Shown: piece after piece, positions 13,420-27,800 of the stretch
How positions within the stretch are numbered: the stretch's first letter is position 1
Layout of the letters: each line of letters opens with the position of its first letter
NCBI GenBank assembly: GCA_023159155.1
Contig: JAJNNX010000041.1
Coordinates: 62,001 to 126,000, forward strand
Reading direction: 5' to 3'
Length of the DNA: 64,000 nucleotides
From: Ustulina deusta
Lineage: Eukaryota; Ascomycota; Sordariomycetes; Xylariales; Xylariaceae
Translations under genes and position numbers: made by a program
The notes under the pieces: model-generated
The model's database searches: none
What the model was told of the DNA's origin: nothing
Seen by the model: only the letters and a program-made list of their open reading frames with translations

Positions 13420-14100
13420 TTAAGTTTTAGTAATTTTTAATAAAAGCTTTAAAAGTTAAACATAAAATATTAATAGTTTATTATTTATAAATAAATAAAT
13501 AAACAAAAAAACTAAATTAAATATTTAAATAATACTTTTAATATTATTTTAATAAATAATAAAATATATTTATAATAGTTTAAATAATAAATTTATAAAA
13601 ATATTACTATTTAAAACAAACTATAGTTTTAACTTAAATAATAAATAAACTAAAATTTTAGGAATTATAGCGCTAAAAACAAATATATAAACTAAAAAGC
13701 TTATAGGCCTATAATAAAAGTTATAAAATAAGTTATTATTTATTTCAAACAAAATAAAGCACTACTATAATAAAAATAAATTATTAGAACTAATTTTAAA
13801 AAAAAGAAATAAAGTCTATATTTTAAAATATAACATTAAAACAAAACAACTAAGCAAAAAACTTAATTTTAAGCAAGTTAAACTATTTAAAATTAAAAAA
13901 GTTATTTTAAAAACTAATTATTATTTAAAATTATTAAAAAATATTTAAAACATATTAAAAAACTTTTTATATAATTTTATTACTAATACTTGGATTAACT
14001 AACTTTAAAAAAGCAAAATTAATTAATTAAGCAGTAAAAAAACTAAATATATTTTAATCTAATTTAAAAAAGAAAAGCTAAACAAAGTTCTAACTAGTTT
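13420..14100 (+). pseudogene. Gypsy integrase C-terminal relic
   Basis: With stops ignored, the + frame shows a stretch matching the integrase region 'YNNSxxxSTKxSPFxxNYG' (near 13560-13640). Further on is KKRNKVYILKYNIKTKQLSKK followed by KLNFKQVKLFKIKKVI (near 13800-13920). The second matches the basic tail 'VGDKVYLLRKNIKTKRPSKKLDxKxLGPFKI' of fungal gypsy integrases. The order RT then integrase confirms Ty3/gypsy rather than Ty1/copia. Confidence 0.8.
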
Positions 14101-14685
14101 TTTTTTGTACTACTTCTGTTTTTTTAACTAATTTAATTTATTTAATTTATTAAAAAACTAAAATTTACAATTTATTATTTAAAAAAAAAAATTTTTTAAA
14201 CCCCGTTTTTATAAATAAAAGCAAAAACAATTTAAAAAAAATTTTATTTAAATTTTGCTAAATATAATTTAAATTTTATTACACGCAAAAAAGTTATATT
14301 TTGGTAGCTTTTTTTTTATATTTAAAATATTAATATTAAGATATAATTTAGTTAAAAAAGTTTATAAAAACGTTAGAATTATTATAAAAATAACTAGCAT
14401 AAATATATTTTTTGTAGCAAAAAATACTATTTATTATTTTATAAAAAAGAATTTAATTAAAATAATAAAAATAAAAAATAATTTTATATTTAATTTGTTT
14501 AATTAAAAAAGTTAAAATAAAATATTGCTTAGTTTTAATAAATTTAGATTTTTTTATATAACTAAACATTTTTAAAAAATTAGTAAAAAAAAACCTAAAA
14601 AAAGAAGCAAAACAAAAGACCTAAAAAAAAAAAAAACTTATTAATTAAAGATTATTAAAAGCAATAATTTTGAAAAAAAAATTAA

Positions 14686-15076
14686 TATTATAAATTAACA
14701 ATATAAAAAACTTATTAAAAAAACTAAATATAAAACATAAAAAAAAGCTTTTAATATATAATTAATAAAAAAATATTAAAAGTTTTAAATTATATAATAA
14801 ATTATTAGATTATGAGTAAATAAATAAACTTAAGTTATATAATAAATTATTAGATTACTAATAAGCAAATGAGCTTAGATTATTAATAAAAACGTAAGTT
14901 TAGATTACTAATAAGCAAGTAAACAAAAAAAACAAGGTTTAATTAGCAAAACCTAATATTAAAAAACAAATAGCTATAAAGTTATAGATATATTTGTTAT
15001 ATTTTATAATAAATAGTTCTTTTTTTATTATTTAATTTAAGTATATCAATAAGTTTTTAGAACTATTTATATAAAA
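14686..15076 (+). repeat. 3' LTR of the gypsy element, first part
   Basis: Begins TATTATAAATTAACAATATA, the RIP-changed match of the 5' LTR start. It is interrupted at TAAAA (15072-15076) by the outer T element and resumes at 29705-29841. The right-hand end of the resumed part keeps more GC (gcagggttatt) than the 5' LTR (gcaaaattaat). Confidence 0.75.
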
Positions 15077-15377
15077 TGTTGAATGGGCTGTATACAATAT
15101 ATTGTACATAAAACAAATAATGCGTATGGACAGAATATAATGTATTATATTATGTTATTTATAAAAAAAAAAAAAAAAAAGAAAGTTTGTACAAAGCATA
15201 AGTCTTTTATATTTATGTAAGAGCTCACGCTATCGTACGAGCTAATATAACAAAAAAGAAATAAGGTCCCTTTTATCCAGCTAAAGTCCGGCTAATATCT
15301 ATACAAAAGCTAAGCATAAACTTATACTTTATATAAGTTATATAATAAGGTTATAACTAATACTAATTATTCTAATA
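15077..15377 (-). repeat. T outer copy, left LTR (3' LTR of a minus-strand element)
   Basis: 301-bp direct repeat of 29398-29699. The left half retains more GC than the right half. Confidence 0.9.
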
Positions 15378-17580
15378 CTAGCTATTTTTTTTTTTAGTTA
15401 TAACTGCTTATTATATAAAAAAAACAAAAAAAGCAACTATATAACTGCTTAAATATATATATAAAAGTTTAACTACTATAAAAATAACTAGATTAGCAAT
15501 CTAATCTATATATATAGCTGCTAAATTAATAGATTTTTTTTTTTTAATAAAGTTATATAATAATATTACAAAACTACTACTTTAGCTATATAGTTGGTTA
15601 AAAACTATAAACTAAACATTATTTAGTAACTATTTGAGTTAAAGCTAAATATTTGCTCCTACTTTATATAATAGCAAAGTTTATAATTAGCTAGCTTATC
15701 TAATTAATAAGCTTTATATGGGCAGTTATTAATTAAAAGCTTTTAAAGTTATTTATATTTAGTTAACTAGGCAGGTTATTTATATAAAAAAAAGTTAACT
15801 AATTAAAAGTTAGGTTAGTTTGTATATAAAAGGACTTATATATAAAAAAGTGCTCGAGTTTTTTATTGCTTTTTGTTTTTTTGTTATTTTTTAAAATCTT
15901 TTGCTTTGTATGTCTGCCTGTTTTTATATATTATATATATATATATATTTATATAATAAACGCTATTTAGCTTTTTAGTAATAGTAGTTGTGTGTTAAGA
16001 ATTATTAGCTAGGATAGTAATTATTATATAGTATTATTACTAATAAACAATCCTAACAATTGTTAGCTTATTATAGCACTATATATTAATATATATGTTT
16101 ATTTTTTTGTTATATATATATTTACTTTAGTATATTACTAATATTTTTGTTTTTTATATATAAACTAATAAAGCTTAGGTTGTTGTTATACTATTAGTTA
16201 ATATATAGATCCGGGTGCTTGCTAATATACTTTTTGTGTATTTAATTGCGCTTATTCTCTGTTAGGAGGGTTACTTTTATATAGTCCTTATTTAGTTGCG
16301 CAGTACTACTATTGCTGCATATATAAAGAATGCTTATATAGTGCGTAATAGTTACTTGTTTTGTAGCTATTGCTAGATTATCAGGTTTTAAAGTAATATT
16401 TATATAGCGTACGTTTAGCGTTTGTATAGCGCTTAGTATAATTATTATGTTTAAAAAGAAAGGAGTAAATTAATTATATAATAAAAAAAATAAGGAAAAA
16501 ATAAAATAGAAAGAAGTAGCGTTTATATTTGTTTTTTTTTTTAGAGTTAATTTATTATATATTATTTTTATATTTCTAACTCTTTTTTTTTTTATAAATA
16601 CTATAGTTATATATAATTTTTTATACTTTATTAATAAATATTTCTATTTATATAATTAATTTGTTTATTAATACAAAAGTTTTTAATACTTAGTTTGGTG
16701 TTTTTTTTATAAATATATTAGCTAGATTATCTTTGCTATTAATCTATTATACTTCGGAGATTTTTTATTTTTTATACGATTTTTTTAACAATATAATATT
16801 AATTATTAGGCGTTTTTTTTATATAATGCCAAGCTTAACAAAACAATTATATAACAATTTTAAATTAAAATATAGAACAGCTAGAATTAAAAGCAGTTAT
16901 AGCATAGTTATAATTTTTAAAAATATTATATAAAAGATAATAATACTATTAAAACTATTAATTATACTATATAATTTACTTATAAGTATGCTTTTTGTTA
17001 CCTTTTTATATTTGTTTAAATTCTAGTATATAATATTTTTTTTAATTTTAAAGCTTAAATTTTTTTTTATATAATGTTTAGTCCTTAGTATAATTATAAA
17101 TCTAAATTAAAAAGTTATATTTATATTATTTATAAATAACTTATTTATAAAAATAAATAGTTTTATATAATATAGGTTTATTAATATAAAAGTTAGGCTA
17201 TAATTTTTATTATCTGTTTACTACTAGATTTTTTAGTTCAAATTCTTAATATTATATAGCTCAAGATATATAATTTAGGTAGCTATAAATAAGTTGTACG
17301 TTGTTTTAAGCTAGCAAATACTATTAATATATTTTTTTTTTATTTGTTATAAAATATATTGCTATATAAAATTAGTTATATAAAAATTAATTTAGTCTAG
17401 TTAGTTTGTTTGGCTTTTTTAAATTAAAATAATATTTTTTTTAGACAAAAATATAATTTGTTTATTATTAAACTTTATAAAATAACTTAGCTAAAATATC
17501 TTTTTTAGTTTTATATAAAACTTAGCTTGCTATAATTTATATATTTTTTTTTTTAAAAAGCCTAGTAATATAAAGCTAAA

Positions 17581-17883
17581 TATTGAATAGGCTATATACA
17601 ATATATTGTACATAAAAACAAATAACACGCGTAGATAGAATATAATGTATTATATTATGTTATTTATAAAAAAAAGAAAAAAAAGAGAATGTTTGTACGA
17701 AGCATGAGTTTTTTATACTTATGTAAGAGCTTACGCTATTATACGAGCTAACATAATAAAAAAGAAATAAGGTCCTTTTTGTCTAGCTAAAATCTAGCTA
17801 ATATTTATATAATAGCTAAGCATGAACTTATATTTTATATAAATTATATAATAAGGTTATAACTAATGCTAGTTATTCTAATA
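17581..17883 (-). repeat. T inner copy, left LTR
   Basis: Direct repeat of 24565-24867. It ends ATTCTAATA and is followed by the same pyrimidine-rich tract (ctagctattttttttt) as the other T copies. Confidence 0.88.
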
Positions 17884-20089
17884 CTAGCTATTTTTTTTTT
17901 TAGTTATAACTGCTTGTTATATAAAAAGAATAAAAAAAATAACTATATAACTGCTTAAATATATATATAAAAGTTTAACTACTAGAAAAGCGACTAGATT
18001 AGTAGTTTGGTTTATGTGTATGGCTGTTAGGTTAGTAGATTATTTTTTTTTAATAAAGTTATGCAATAATATTGCAAAGCTGCTGTTTTAGCCGTATAGT
18101 TGGTTAAGAACTATAGGCCAAACGTTACTTAGTAACTATTTAAGTTAAAGCTGAGTATTTGTTTTTGTTTTGTGCGATAGCGAGGTTTGTAATTAGCTGG
18201 CTTGTCCGGTTAGTAGGCTTTGTATAGGCAATTATTAGTTAAAAGCTTTTAAAGTTGCTTATGTTTGGTTAACTAGGCAGGTTATTTGTACGGAAGAAAG
18301 TTAACTAATTAGAAGTCAGGTTAGCTTATATGTAAGAAGACTTGTATATAAAAAGGTGCTCGAGTTTTTTATTGTTTTTTGTTTTTTTGTTATTTTTTAA
18401 AATTTTCTGTTTTATATGTTTGTTTGTTTTTATATACTATATATATATATATATATATTTATATAATAGATGCTATTTAGTTTTTTGGCAATAGTGGTTA
18501 TATATTAAGAATTATTAGCTAGGATAGCAATTATTATGTGGTATTACTACTAATAAACAATCCTAATAATTGTTGGTTTATTATGGCGCTATGCATTAAT
18601 ATATATGTTTGTTTTTTTATTATATGTATATTTGTTTTAGTGTATTGCTAATATTTTTGCCTTTTGTATATAGACTAATAAAGCTTAGGTTGCTACTATA
18701 TTATTAGTTAATATATAGATCTAGGTGTTTGCTAATGTATTTTTTATATATTTAATTATGCTTATTTTTTGTTAAAAAGGTTACTTTTGTGTAGTTTTTA
18801 TTTAGTTGCGTAGTACTACTATTGCTATATATATAAAGAATGTTTGTATAGTACGTAGTAGTTATTTGTTTTATAGCTATTGCTAGATTATTAGGTTTTA
18901 AAGTAATACTTATATAGTATATGTTTAGTGTTTGTATAGCGCTTGGTATAATTATTATGTTTAAAAGGAAAGAGGTAAATTAGTTATATAATAAAAAAAA
19001 TAAGGAAAAAAAAAATAAAAAGGAGTGGTATTTATGTTTGTTTTTTTTTTTAGAGTTAATTTATTATATGTTGTTTTTATATTTCTGATTTTTTTTTTTT
19101 TATAAATACTATAGTTGTATGTAATTTTTTATGTTTTATTAATAAATATTTTTATTTGTACGGTTAATTTGTTTGTTAATATAAGGGTTTTTAAAGCTTA
19201 GTTTGGTATTTTTTTTATAAATATATTAGTTAGATTATTTTTACTATTAATCTATTGTATTTCGGAGATTTTTTATTTTTTATATGATTTTTTTAATAAT
19301 ATGATATTAATTATTAGGCGTTTTTTTTGCGTAGTGCTAAGCTTGATAAAATAATTGTATAACAATTTTGAATTAGAACATAGAACAGTTAGAATTAGGG
19401 GCAATTGTAGTATAGTTATAATTTTTAAAAGTGTTATATAAAAGGCAATAGTACTATCGAAGCTATTAATTATATTATATAATTTATTTGTAAGTATACT
19501 TTTTGTTATTTTTTTATATTTGTTTGAATTCTAGTATATAATGTTTTTTTTAATTTTAAAGCTTGAATTTTTTTTTGTATAATGTTCAGTTCCTAATATA
19601 ATTACAAATTTAAGTTAAAAGGTTATATTTATATTGTTTATGAATAACTTATTTATAAAAATAAATAGTTTTATATAATATAGGTTTATTAGTATAAAGG
19701 TTAAGCTATGATTTTTATTATTTGTTTGCTACTAGATTTTTTAGTTTAAATTTTTAATGTTGTATAGCTTAGGATATATAACTTAGGCAGCTATGCATAG
19801 GTTGTACGCTGCTTTGGGCTAGCAAATACTACTAATATATATACTTTTTGTTTATTATAAAATATATTGTTATATAAAATCAGTTGTACGGGGGTTAATC
19901 TAGTCTAGTTGGTTTGTTTGGCTTTTTTAGGTTAAAATAATATTTCTTTCGGACGAAAGTATAATTTGTCTACTATTAAATTTTATAAAGTAACCTAACT
20001 AAAATATTCTTTTTAGCTTTATATAAAACTTGGCTTGCTATAATTTGTATTTTTTTTTTTTTAAGAAGCCTAGCAATACAAAGCTGAAC

Positions 20090-20750
20090 ATATTGTTTGT
20101 TTGTAGTTTAGTAATACTAAAGTTATCCGAGGGTTCTTTAGTAAAGAGTAGGTATAGGTTATATATAAAAATAGTTATATTAAGTTTTTTATAGTAGTGC
20201 TAGTAGTATGTTTTAAACTAGTATAGATCTGATTTAGCAAGTCTATATAATAGTTATATAATTTATAAAATTGTTTTATTAGAATATTTTAACTTTAGTT
20301 TGGATAGTAGTTATGCAAGGATTTTTTTGGCTAATTTGTTTTTTAATTATATATATATTTGTATAATGTTTTAAAGTTTGCCTAAGGCGTTAAAGTTATA
20401 AATTAGAAAAGGTCCTAGTACAAGTAGTAGTTTTTGGCTTATTTGCTAGATTATTAGTAACTAAATAAATATTATTTTTTTTTTAGTATTGTTATAGTTT
20501 TATATAATAAGTTGGGACTTTTTGTATAGCTTAGTTGTTTTTTTTTTATTTTTTTGTACGAGCTAGGATTTAAAAATATAAATATTGCTATGTTTTGTTA
20601 GATTATATTTTACGAATTAGAATATGCCTCGTGTGATAAGATTGTTAATTTTAGTAGTGTTAGATTTTTTGAATAGGGCTCTAGATATATTAATAATATT
20701 GTTTTTGTATAGCTTAACGGCTAGGGTATAGTTTTGTTTTTTTTTAGGGG
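20090..20750 (-). pseudogene. T inner copy, copia reverse transcriptase relic
   Basis: This corresponds position for position to 45480-46140 of the third T, where the minus strand reads a copia RT with a YWFxTY block and a GLQTDN (from GLQTDD) core. No frame is open for more than a few dozen codons. Upstream, up to about 24500, lie the gag/integrase parts, too degraded for domain calls. Confidence 0.65.
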
Positions 20751-23700
20751 TTAGGAATAGTTAACTAATTTGTTATATAAAGGTTGTACAAAATGTTATA
20801 GCTTTTGGGGGTTATTTGTATTTTTTTTGTATAATAGGGGCTTAAAAAAGTTATGTTTTGTTTTTTTTTTTAGTATATTTATCCGGGATATTTTTTTTAG
20901 TTATATAGTAATAAGGCTTGATTTATATTTATTTGAACTTAATTAGGCTATTTATTAAATTAATAATTATATTAGATCTTTTAATTGATTTGATTTTATA
21001 TGGTTTATTTTAGTTTTTTTTTTTTTGCTATATTATTATTTCGCTACGTAAGAGCAACAAAAATATATTGTATAAGGCTGGCCTATTACGCTAATTAATT
21101 ATATAGTTAATTTTAATTTTTGTTTTTTTGTTACGTAATATTTTTATAGCTTTTTTAATTGCTTTAGCCTTTTATATAATGTTAAATAAAAAAAGTAAGT
21201 CCTAATTGATTTTAGGGTAGGTTTTAAAGATAAAAAGGGTTAGTATAAGGCTGTTTGGCCTAGCAGTATTGTTTAGGGCTTTGATTACTATTTGAAAGAT
21301 TGATTTATTTTTTGTATAGTTATTAATTTTGGTTTTTAGTATGTTGTATATATAGCAAAAGGGGCTATATACTTTTTTGATCTTGCTAATCGCCTAGTGC
21401 GCCTTAATAAGCATTGTATAGCACTGGGTGCTTATAATTTTTGCTTAGTTTTAAAATTCTTTAAATAAAAAGTTTGTACTTAGGTTATATATAATATAGT
21501 TAGGGGGTCTTTAATATATATTAATTTAGTACTTATATAATATTTTTTAGATATTTTATGTAAATATTAATTTAAGAAAAGTTATTATTTAAAAAAATAT
21601 AGCAGCATTAATAATATAAAAAACTTGTTTATTATTTATTTGTATAGCATTAATTATAACTTTATAATTAAAATTATAATTATTTTTAATTAAGAACTTG
21701 AATTATTAAAATACTAGGTTATATAATTAATAATAGTAATAGAATTTTTGGATTTTTTTTAAAGTTAAATAATTAATATTATATCTTATATAACTAAGTA
21801 TTATATATAGTTTTTTTGTATAAGAATGTTTGAATTAATAGTATAGTTGTTATAACTTTGTTTTAGTAAAGTATAGTCTAGCTTTATAAAAGCTTATATT
21901 AAAAAATAAGTATTTTTATTTATGTATGATAGGAATAGTTTTTTTGTTTTTTTATATAATAATATTCTTTATATTATTAAAATAAGCTTGCAAGCGGTTG
22001 GTGTCCTTTAGCAAGAATAGGAATAGTGTTAGGTTATTAAAAATATAATATATTGTTGTACTAAGGGAATTATCTATTTGTACGGTGCTTATAGCAGTAA
22101 TTATATTATTGCTACCAAACCTAATATTTGCGCTACCCAGGGTCCAGTCTATTTTTATATAAGAGTAAAATCTAAAATAAGCTTTTAATTATGCTTTTTT
22201 TACTATTAAGTAGTTCAAAACGCTTATATCCTAAAGTTTGCTTTAGTACTCCGTACAATACTAATTACTAAAGGTAAACTAGTTAAACAATATATTTGTT
22301 TTATAGTTCTAAATATTTTTTTTAGTTATATAGTAAATAAAAGTATTATCTATTAAGAATTAGGTAAATTAGCTACTAAATTTTTTGTTAAGTTTTTTAT
22401 TGCTTTTGTCTAATTTTAAGTATTTTTTATACTTTATAAAATATACTAAGAACTTTTTAGGTATAGGTTCTGCTTTATTAATTATTTTGTACGAATTAAA
22501 ATATTGATTTTTTGTACAAGCCTGTTTTTAGGAAGTATGTTTAGTTGATTAATAATTTTTTTTGTAGTATATAAAGCATTTTTTATTTATATAGTAGTTC
22601 TGGCTTTTTTGGTTTTTTTGGTAGTCCTGCTGTATATCTGGCCTGTTTAATAACTTAGAAAATCTATATTATTAGCTTTTTATATAATAGCTTTGGTTAT
22701 ATTTTTTATTAGTAAAATAAGTATTATTGTTTTTTTATATAAAGTTTTTTAGTATATTATCTAATACTATTTAAATATATGTTCGAAGGTCTAAAAAAAA
22801 ACTTTTGCTTATTAGCTTTTGGAGTATAAAGGCTATAGCTAATTCTAAAACCTTTTAGTATGCTTGTGCAATTATTATATTTAGTTAGATTTCTTTTTGG
22901 TAATTTGTGCCGAGTGCTTGTTATGCTTTTAAAAGTTTGTTAATTATAAGATCTAATATTTTATGCAATGCTAGATCTAGGTGTTTTTTTTTTATTTATA
23001 CAAATATAATTATAGTCTAATCGGCTTAGTACTAACTATAGTTTATATTAGTATTAAAGTAAGTATTTATTATATAATAGATTTTATACTAGGTTTTTTT
23101 AGGTCTAATCTAGTATATAAAATAGTTTTTTATATAACTTTTAAAAATTGTTAAAAATACTACATAGTATTAGTTCTTTGTAATTCTGAGTTATTGGTAT
23201 ATATTTATAAATAAGCGTGCCTTGTTATATAAAAGGTTGTATAGCTTGCTTATATAGTTTTTTTTTTTTTTTTATATTTTTTAAAAGATTATATATTTTT
23301 TAGAAGGGATTATTTTGTTTTATACAATTCTTATAAGGGGTAGGTCTAAGAATAGGTTGCTTGCTATAGGGTCTAGTATTATACGAAGGTATATTTGTTG
23401 CTATGGGGTCTAAGGAGGGTTATAAACAATAGGGTATTTGTATATAGGTTAGAAGTTTGGTTTATAACCTGCTTTTGTTATATATCTATATATATATTTA
23501 GGAATATTTTAAAACTTAATAGTAGATCGTATAGGTAGATAAGAGGTCTGATCCTTAGAGGTTTAGAATTATATATTCTTTAAAAATCCAGGCTGTATAG
23601 GTTCTAGTTGTCTGATTTTTGGTTTTGCTTTTGTTTATATAATAGGTGTAAAGATAGACTAAAAGGTAGGCCGAAATTGTTAATTTAGTGTAGGGGAAAC

Positions 23701-24564
23701 TAAAGGTTATTATATAATAGGAGTAAAAGTAGGTTAAATAACTAACAGCTTTAAAAAGTTTTTAATAAGTTTAAATTTTTTTTGTACAATCTAAGCAAAG
23801 TTTTTTATATATATACTTAGGTTGTTTTATAGCTATATTTTTTTATATATAATAGCTTTGGAAAGTTTTATATAAATATTTATATAAAGTTATACGAAAT
23901 ATTTAAGTTTTTATTTTATAAAGTCTTTTTTATATGTTTTTTAAAATATTTATTTATTATTAATTATATAGTTATATTTTTTGATTTAAAAAGCTATATA
24001 TATATTAAAAATTGTTTTTAATGCTATACTTAGATCAATTGGTTAGCTTTAATATTAAAAGTTAAATATATTTTTTGTAGTTTTAGAGTTAATATAAAGT
24101 TTTAAAGCAAGCTTGTTATATATAAATTAGAAATATATTTTAGCAGTTTTTATAGTTTTGTATAATAGGTGTAATACTATAATAAAAAATTTAAAAAAAA
24201 ATACTATTTGGTTATTATATAGTAGTATAATTAGAAATAATACAATTATATATTATTTTTGTTTTTTTTATATAATACTTTTAATGCTTTTTACAAAAGG
24301 TTAATACTTATATATTAAAAATTAGATTTTTTTTATTTTTTTTATAACAAATAAGTATATTTAGTAATTTATAATATAAAATATTTATTTTATTTTGTAT
24401 AGTATTATTATTACTATTTTGCAAAAAAGTAATAGTTATATAGTAAAAATTTTAAGGTATAATATAAAAACTTATTTAAATAAGTTTAATTTTGTTTTTA
24501 TTTTTGCTAATCTATAGTATATTTCTGCAATTTTTTTTAAAATATTTTTATAATTACTAATTAG

Positions 24565-24867
24565 TATTAAATAGGCTATATATAATATATTGTATATAAA
24601 AATAAATAATATACGTAAATAGAATATAATATATTATACTATATTATTTATAAAAAAAAAAAGAAAAAAAAAATGTTTGTACGAAACATAAGTCTTTTAT
24701 ATTTATATAAGAGCTTACGCTATTGTACAAGCTAATATAACAAAAGAGAAATAAGGTCCCTTTCGTCCGGCCGAAGTCCGGCTAACATCCGTACAACAGC
24801 CGAGCGTGAACTCGCACTCCGTGCAAGTTACACAATAAAGTTGTAACCAATGCTAGTTATTCTAACA
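24565..24867 (-). repeat. T inner copy, right LTR (5' LTR of a minus-strand element)
   Basis: 303 bp. Its right half (about 24755-24867) is nearly unmutated, reading ccctttcgtccggccgaagt and gttgtaaccaatgctag. Its left half is strongly AT-shifted. Confidence 0.9.
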
Positions 24868-27800
24868 CTAAACATATTATTTATTTATAGTCTAGTAATA
24901 CTAAAATTGTTTAAAGGTCTTTTAATAAAAAATAAACATAAATTATATATAAAAATAGTTATACCGAGCTTTTTATAATAGTACTAGTAATATATTTTAA
25001 ATTAGTATAAACCTGATTTAGTAAGTCTATATAAAGGTTGTACGATTTATAAAATTAGTTTATTAAAATATTCTAATTTTAGTTTAGATAGTAGTTATAT
25101 AAGGATTTTTTTAGCTAATTTGTTTTTTAATTATATATATGCTTATATAATATTTTAAAGTTTGCCCAAAGCATTAAAGTTGCAAATTAAAAAAAGTCCT
25201 AGTATAAATAGCAGTCTTTAGCTTATTTGCTAGATTATTAGTAACTAAATAAGTATTGTGTTTTTTTAGTATTATTATAGCTTTATATAATAAATTAGAA
25301 CTTTTTGTATAGTTTAGTTATTTTTTTTTTGATTTTTTGTACGAGCTAGGACTTAAAAATATAAATATTGCTATGTTTTGTTAGATTATATTTTATAAAT
25401 TAGAATATATTTTGTATAATAAAATTATTAATTTTAATAATGTTAGATTTTTTAAATAGGGCTCCAAATATATTAATAATACTATTTTTATATAGCTTAA
25501 TAACTAGGGCATAGTTCTGTTCTTTTTTAAAAGTTAAAAATAATTGATTAATCTATTATATAAAGGTTATATAAAATATTATAACTTTCGGAGGTTATTT
25601 ATGTTTTTTTATATAATAATGGTTTAAAAAAGTTATATTTTGTTTTTTTTTTTAGTATATTTATCCGAGATATTTTCTTTAGTTATATAGTAATAAGGCT
25701 TAACTTGCGTCTAATAGAAGCGTATTAGGCTATTTATTAAATTAATAACTATATTAGATCTTTTAATTAATTTGATTTTGTATAGTTTATTTTAGCTTTT
25801 TTTTTTCTGCTATACTATTATTTTACTACATAGAAGCAATAAAAATATATTATATAAAGCTGGCCTATTACACTAGTTAATTATATAATTAATTTTAACT
25901 TTTGCTTTTTTATTGCATAATATTTTTATAGCTTTTTTGATTGCTTTAGCCTTTTATATAATATTAAATAAAAAAAGTAAGTTTTAATTAACTCTAAGGT
26001 AAGCTTTAAAAATAAGGAGGGTTAGTATAAGGCTGTTTAGCCTAGTAGTATTGTTTAGGGCTTTAATTATTATTTAGAAAATTGATTTATTTTTTATATA
26101 ATTATTAATTTTAACTTTTAGTATATTATATATATAGCAAAAAGGGCTATATACTTTTTTAATTTTGCTAATTGTTTAGTATGCTTTAATAAATATTATA
26201 TAGCACTAAATATTTATAATTTTTACTTAATTCTAAAATTCTTTAAACAAAAAGTTTATACTTAGGTTATATATAATATAGTTAGAAGGTTTTTAATATA
26301 TATTAATCTAGCACTTATATAGTGCTTCTTAAATATTTTATATAAATATTAATTTAAAAAAAATTATTGCTTAAAAAAATATAGTAGTATTAATAATATA
26401 AAAGATTTGCTTATTGTTTATTTATATAGTATTAATTATAACTTTATAATTAAAATTATAATTATTTTTAATTAAAAACTTAAATTATTAAAGTATTAGG
26501 TTATATAATCAATAGTAGTAATAAAATTTCTAGATTTTTTCTAAAGTTAAATAGTTAATATTATGTTTTATATAACTAAGCATTATATATAGTCTTTTTA
26601 TATAAAAATATCTAAATTAGCAGTATAACTACTATAGTTCTATTTTGGTAAAATATAATCTAGTTTTATATAGATTTATATTAAAGAATAGATATTCTTA
26701 TTTATATATAATAAGAATAGTCTTTTTGTTTTTTTATATAATGATATTTTTTATATAATTAAAGTATGCTTATAAGCAGTCCGTATTTTTTAGCAAAAAA
26801 AAGAATAGTATTAGGCTATTTAGAATATAATATATTATTATACCAAAGGAATTATTTATTTATATAATACTTATAGTAATAATTGTATTGCTACTGCTAA
26901 ACCTAATATTTGCGCTACCTAGCGTCCAGTTTACTTTTGTACAAAAGTAAAGTCTAAGATAAGCTTTTAATTATATTTTTTTTACTATTAAGTAGTTCGA
27001 AACGCTTATATTTTAGAGTTTGCTTTAGTACTTTATATAATATTAATTACTAAAAATAAATTAGTTAAATAATATATTTGTTTTGTAGTTCTAAATATTC
27101 TTTCTAGTTATATAATAAATAAAAGCGCTATTTATAAAAAATTAGGTTAATTAGCTACTAGATTTTTTATTAAGTTTTTTATTGCTTTTGTCCAACTTAA
27201 AATATTTTTTATATTTTGTTAGGAATACTAAAAATTTGTTAGATATAAAAATACTATTGTTAATTATTTTGTACGAATTAAAATATTAGTTTTTTATATA
27301 AGCCTGTTCCTAGGGTGTATATTTAGTTAACTAACAACCCTTTTTATAGCATATAAAGCATTTTTTATTTATATAGTAACTTTGGCTGCTTTGGTCCCTT
27401 AATTAGTCCTTTTGTATGTCTGGCCTGTCTAAAGGTTTAGGGTATTTGTACTGCTAGCCTTTTGTACGGTTCTCCTAGTTATACCTCTTATTTATATAGT
27501 AGGCCTTGTGGTCTTTTTATATAAAGTGCTTCAATAAATTGTTTGTTGCTATATAAATATATGTTCTAAGGTCTAAAAAAAAACCTTTATATAAGGGCTT
27601 TTAGAATATAAGTACTATAGCTAACTTTAGTACTCCTTGATATGCTTATATAACAATTATACTAAGTTAGATTTTTTTTTAATAGTTTATATTAAGTACT
27701 TTTTATATTTTTATAAGTTTATTAATTATAATTTTTAGTACTTTATATAATGCTAGATCTAGGTTTTATTTATTTATTTATATAAATATAATTATAGTCT

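Larger units (their letters stand above)
17581..24867 (-). mobile_element. Ty1/copia element T, inner copy (7287 bp), inserted in the outer T
   Basis: Starts TATTGAATAGGC and ends ATTCTAACA. It is flanked by CTAAA (17576-17580 and 24868-24872). LTRs are 17581-17883 and 24565-24867. The interior aligns over its whole length with the third T at 43256-49978. Its insertion point in the outer T lies two codons past the reverse-transcriptase QTDD motif, so the outer pol gene is cut there. The coding strand is minus. All frames are closed by RIP. Confidence 0.92.

Noticed and set aside
16733..16933. Plus-strand frames inside T elements (also 44001-44228 and 44560-44745)
   Set aside because: T codes on the minus strand. 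The frames are hydrophobic because the + strand is T-rich, and they are not conserved as open frames in the other T copies.
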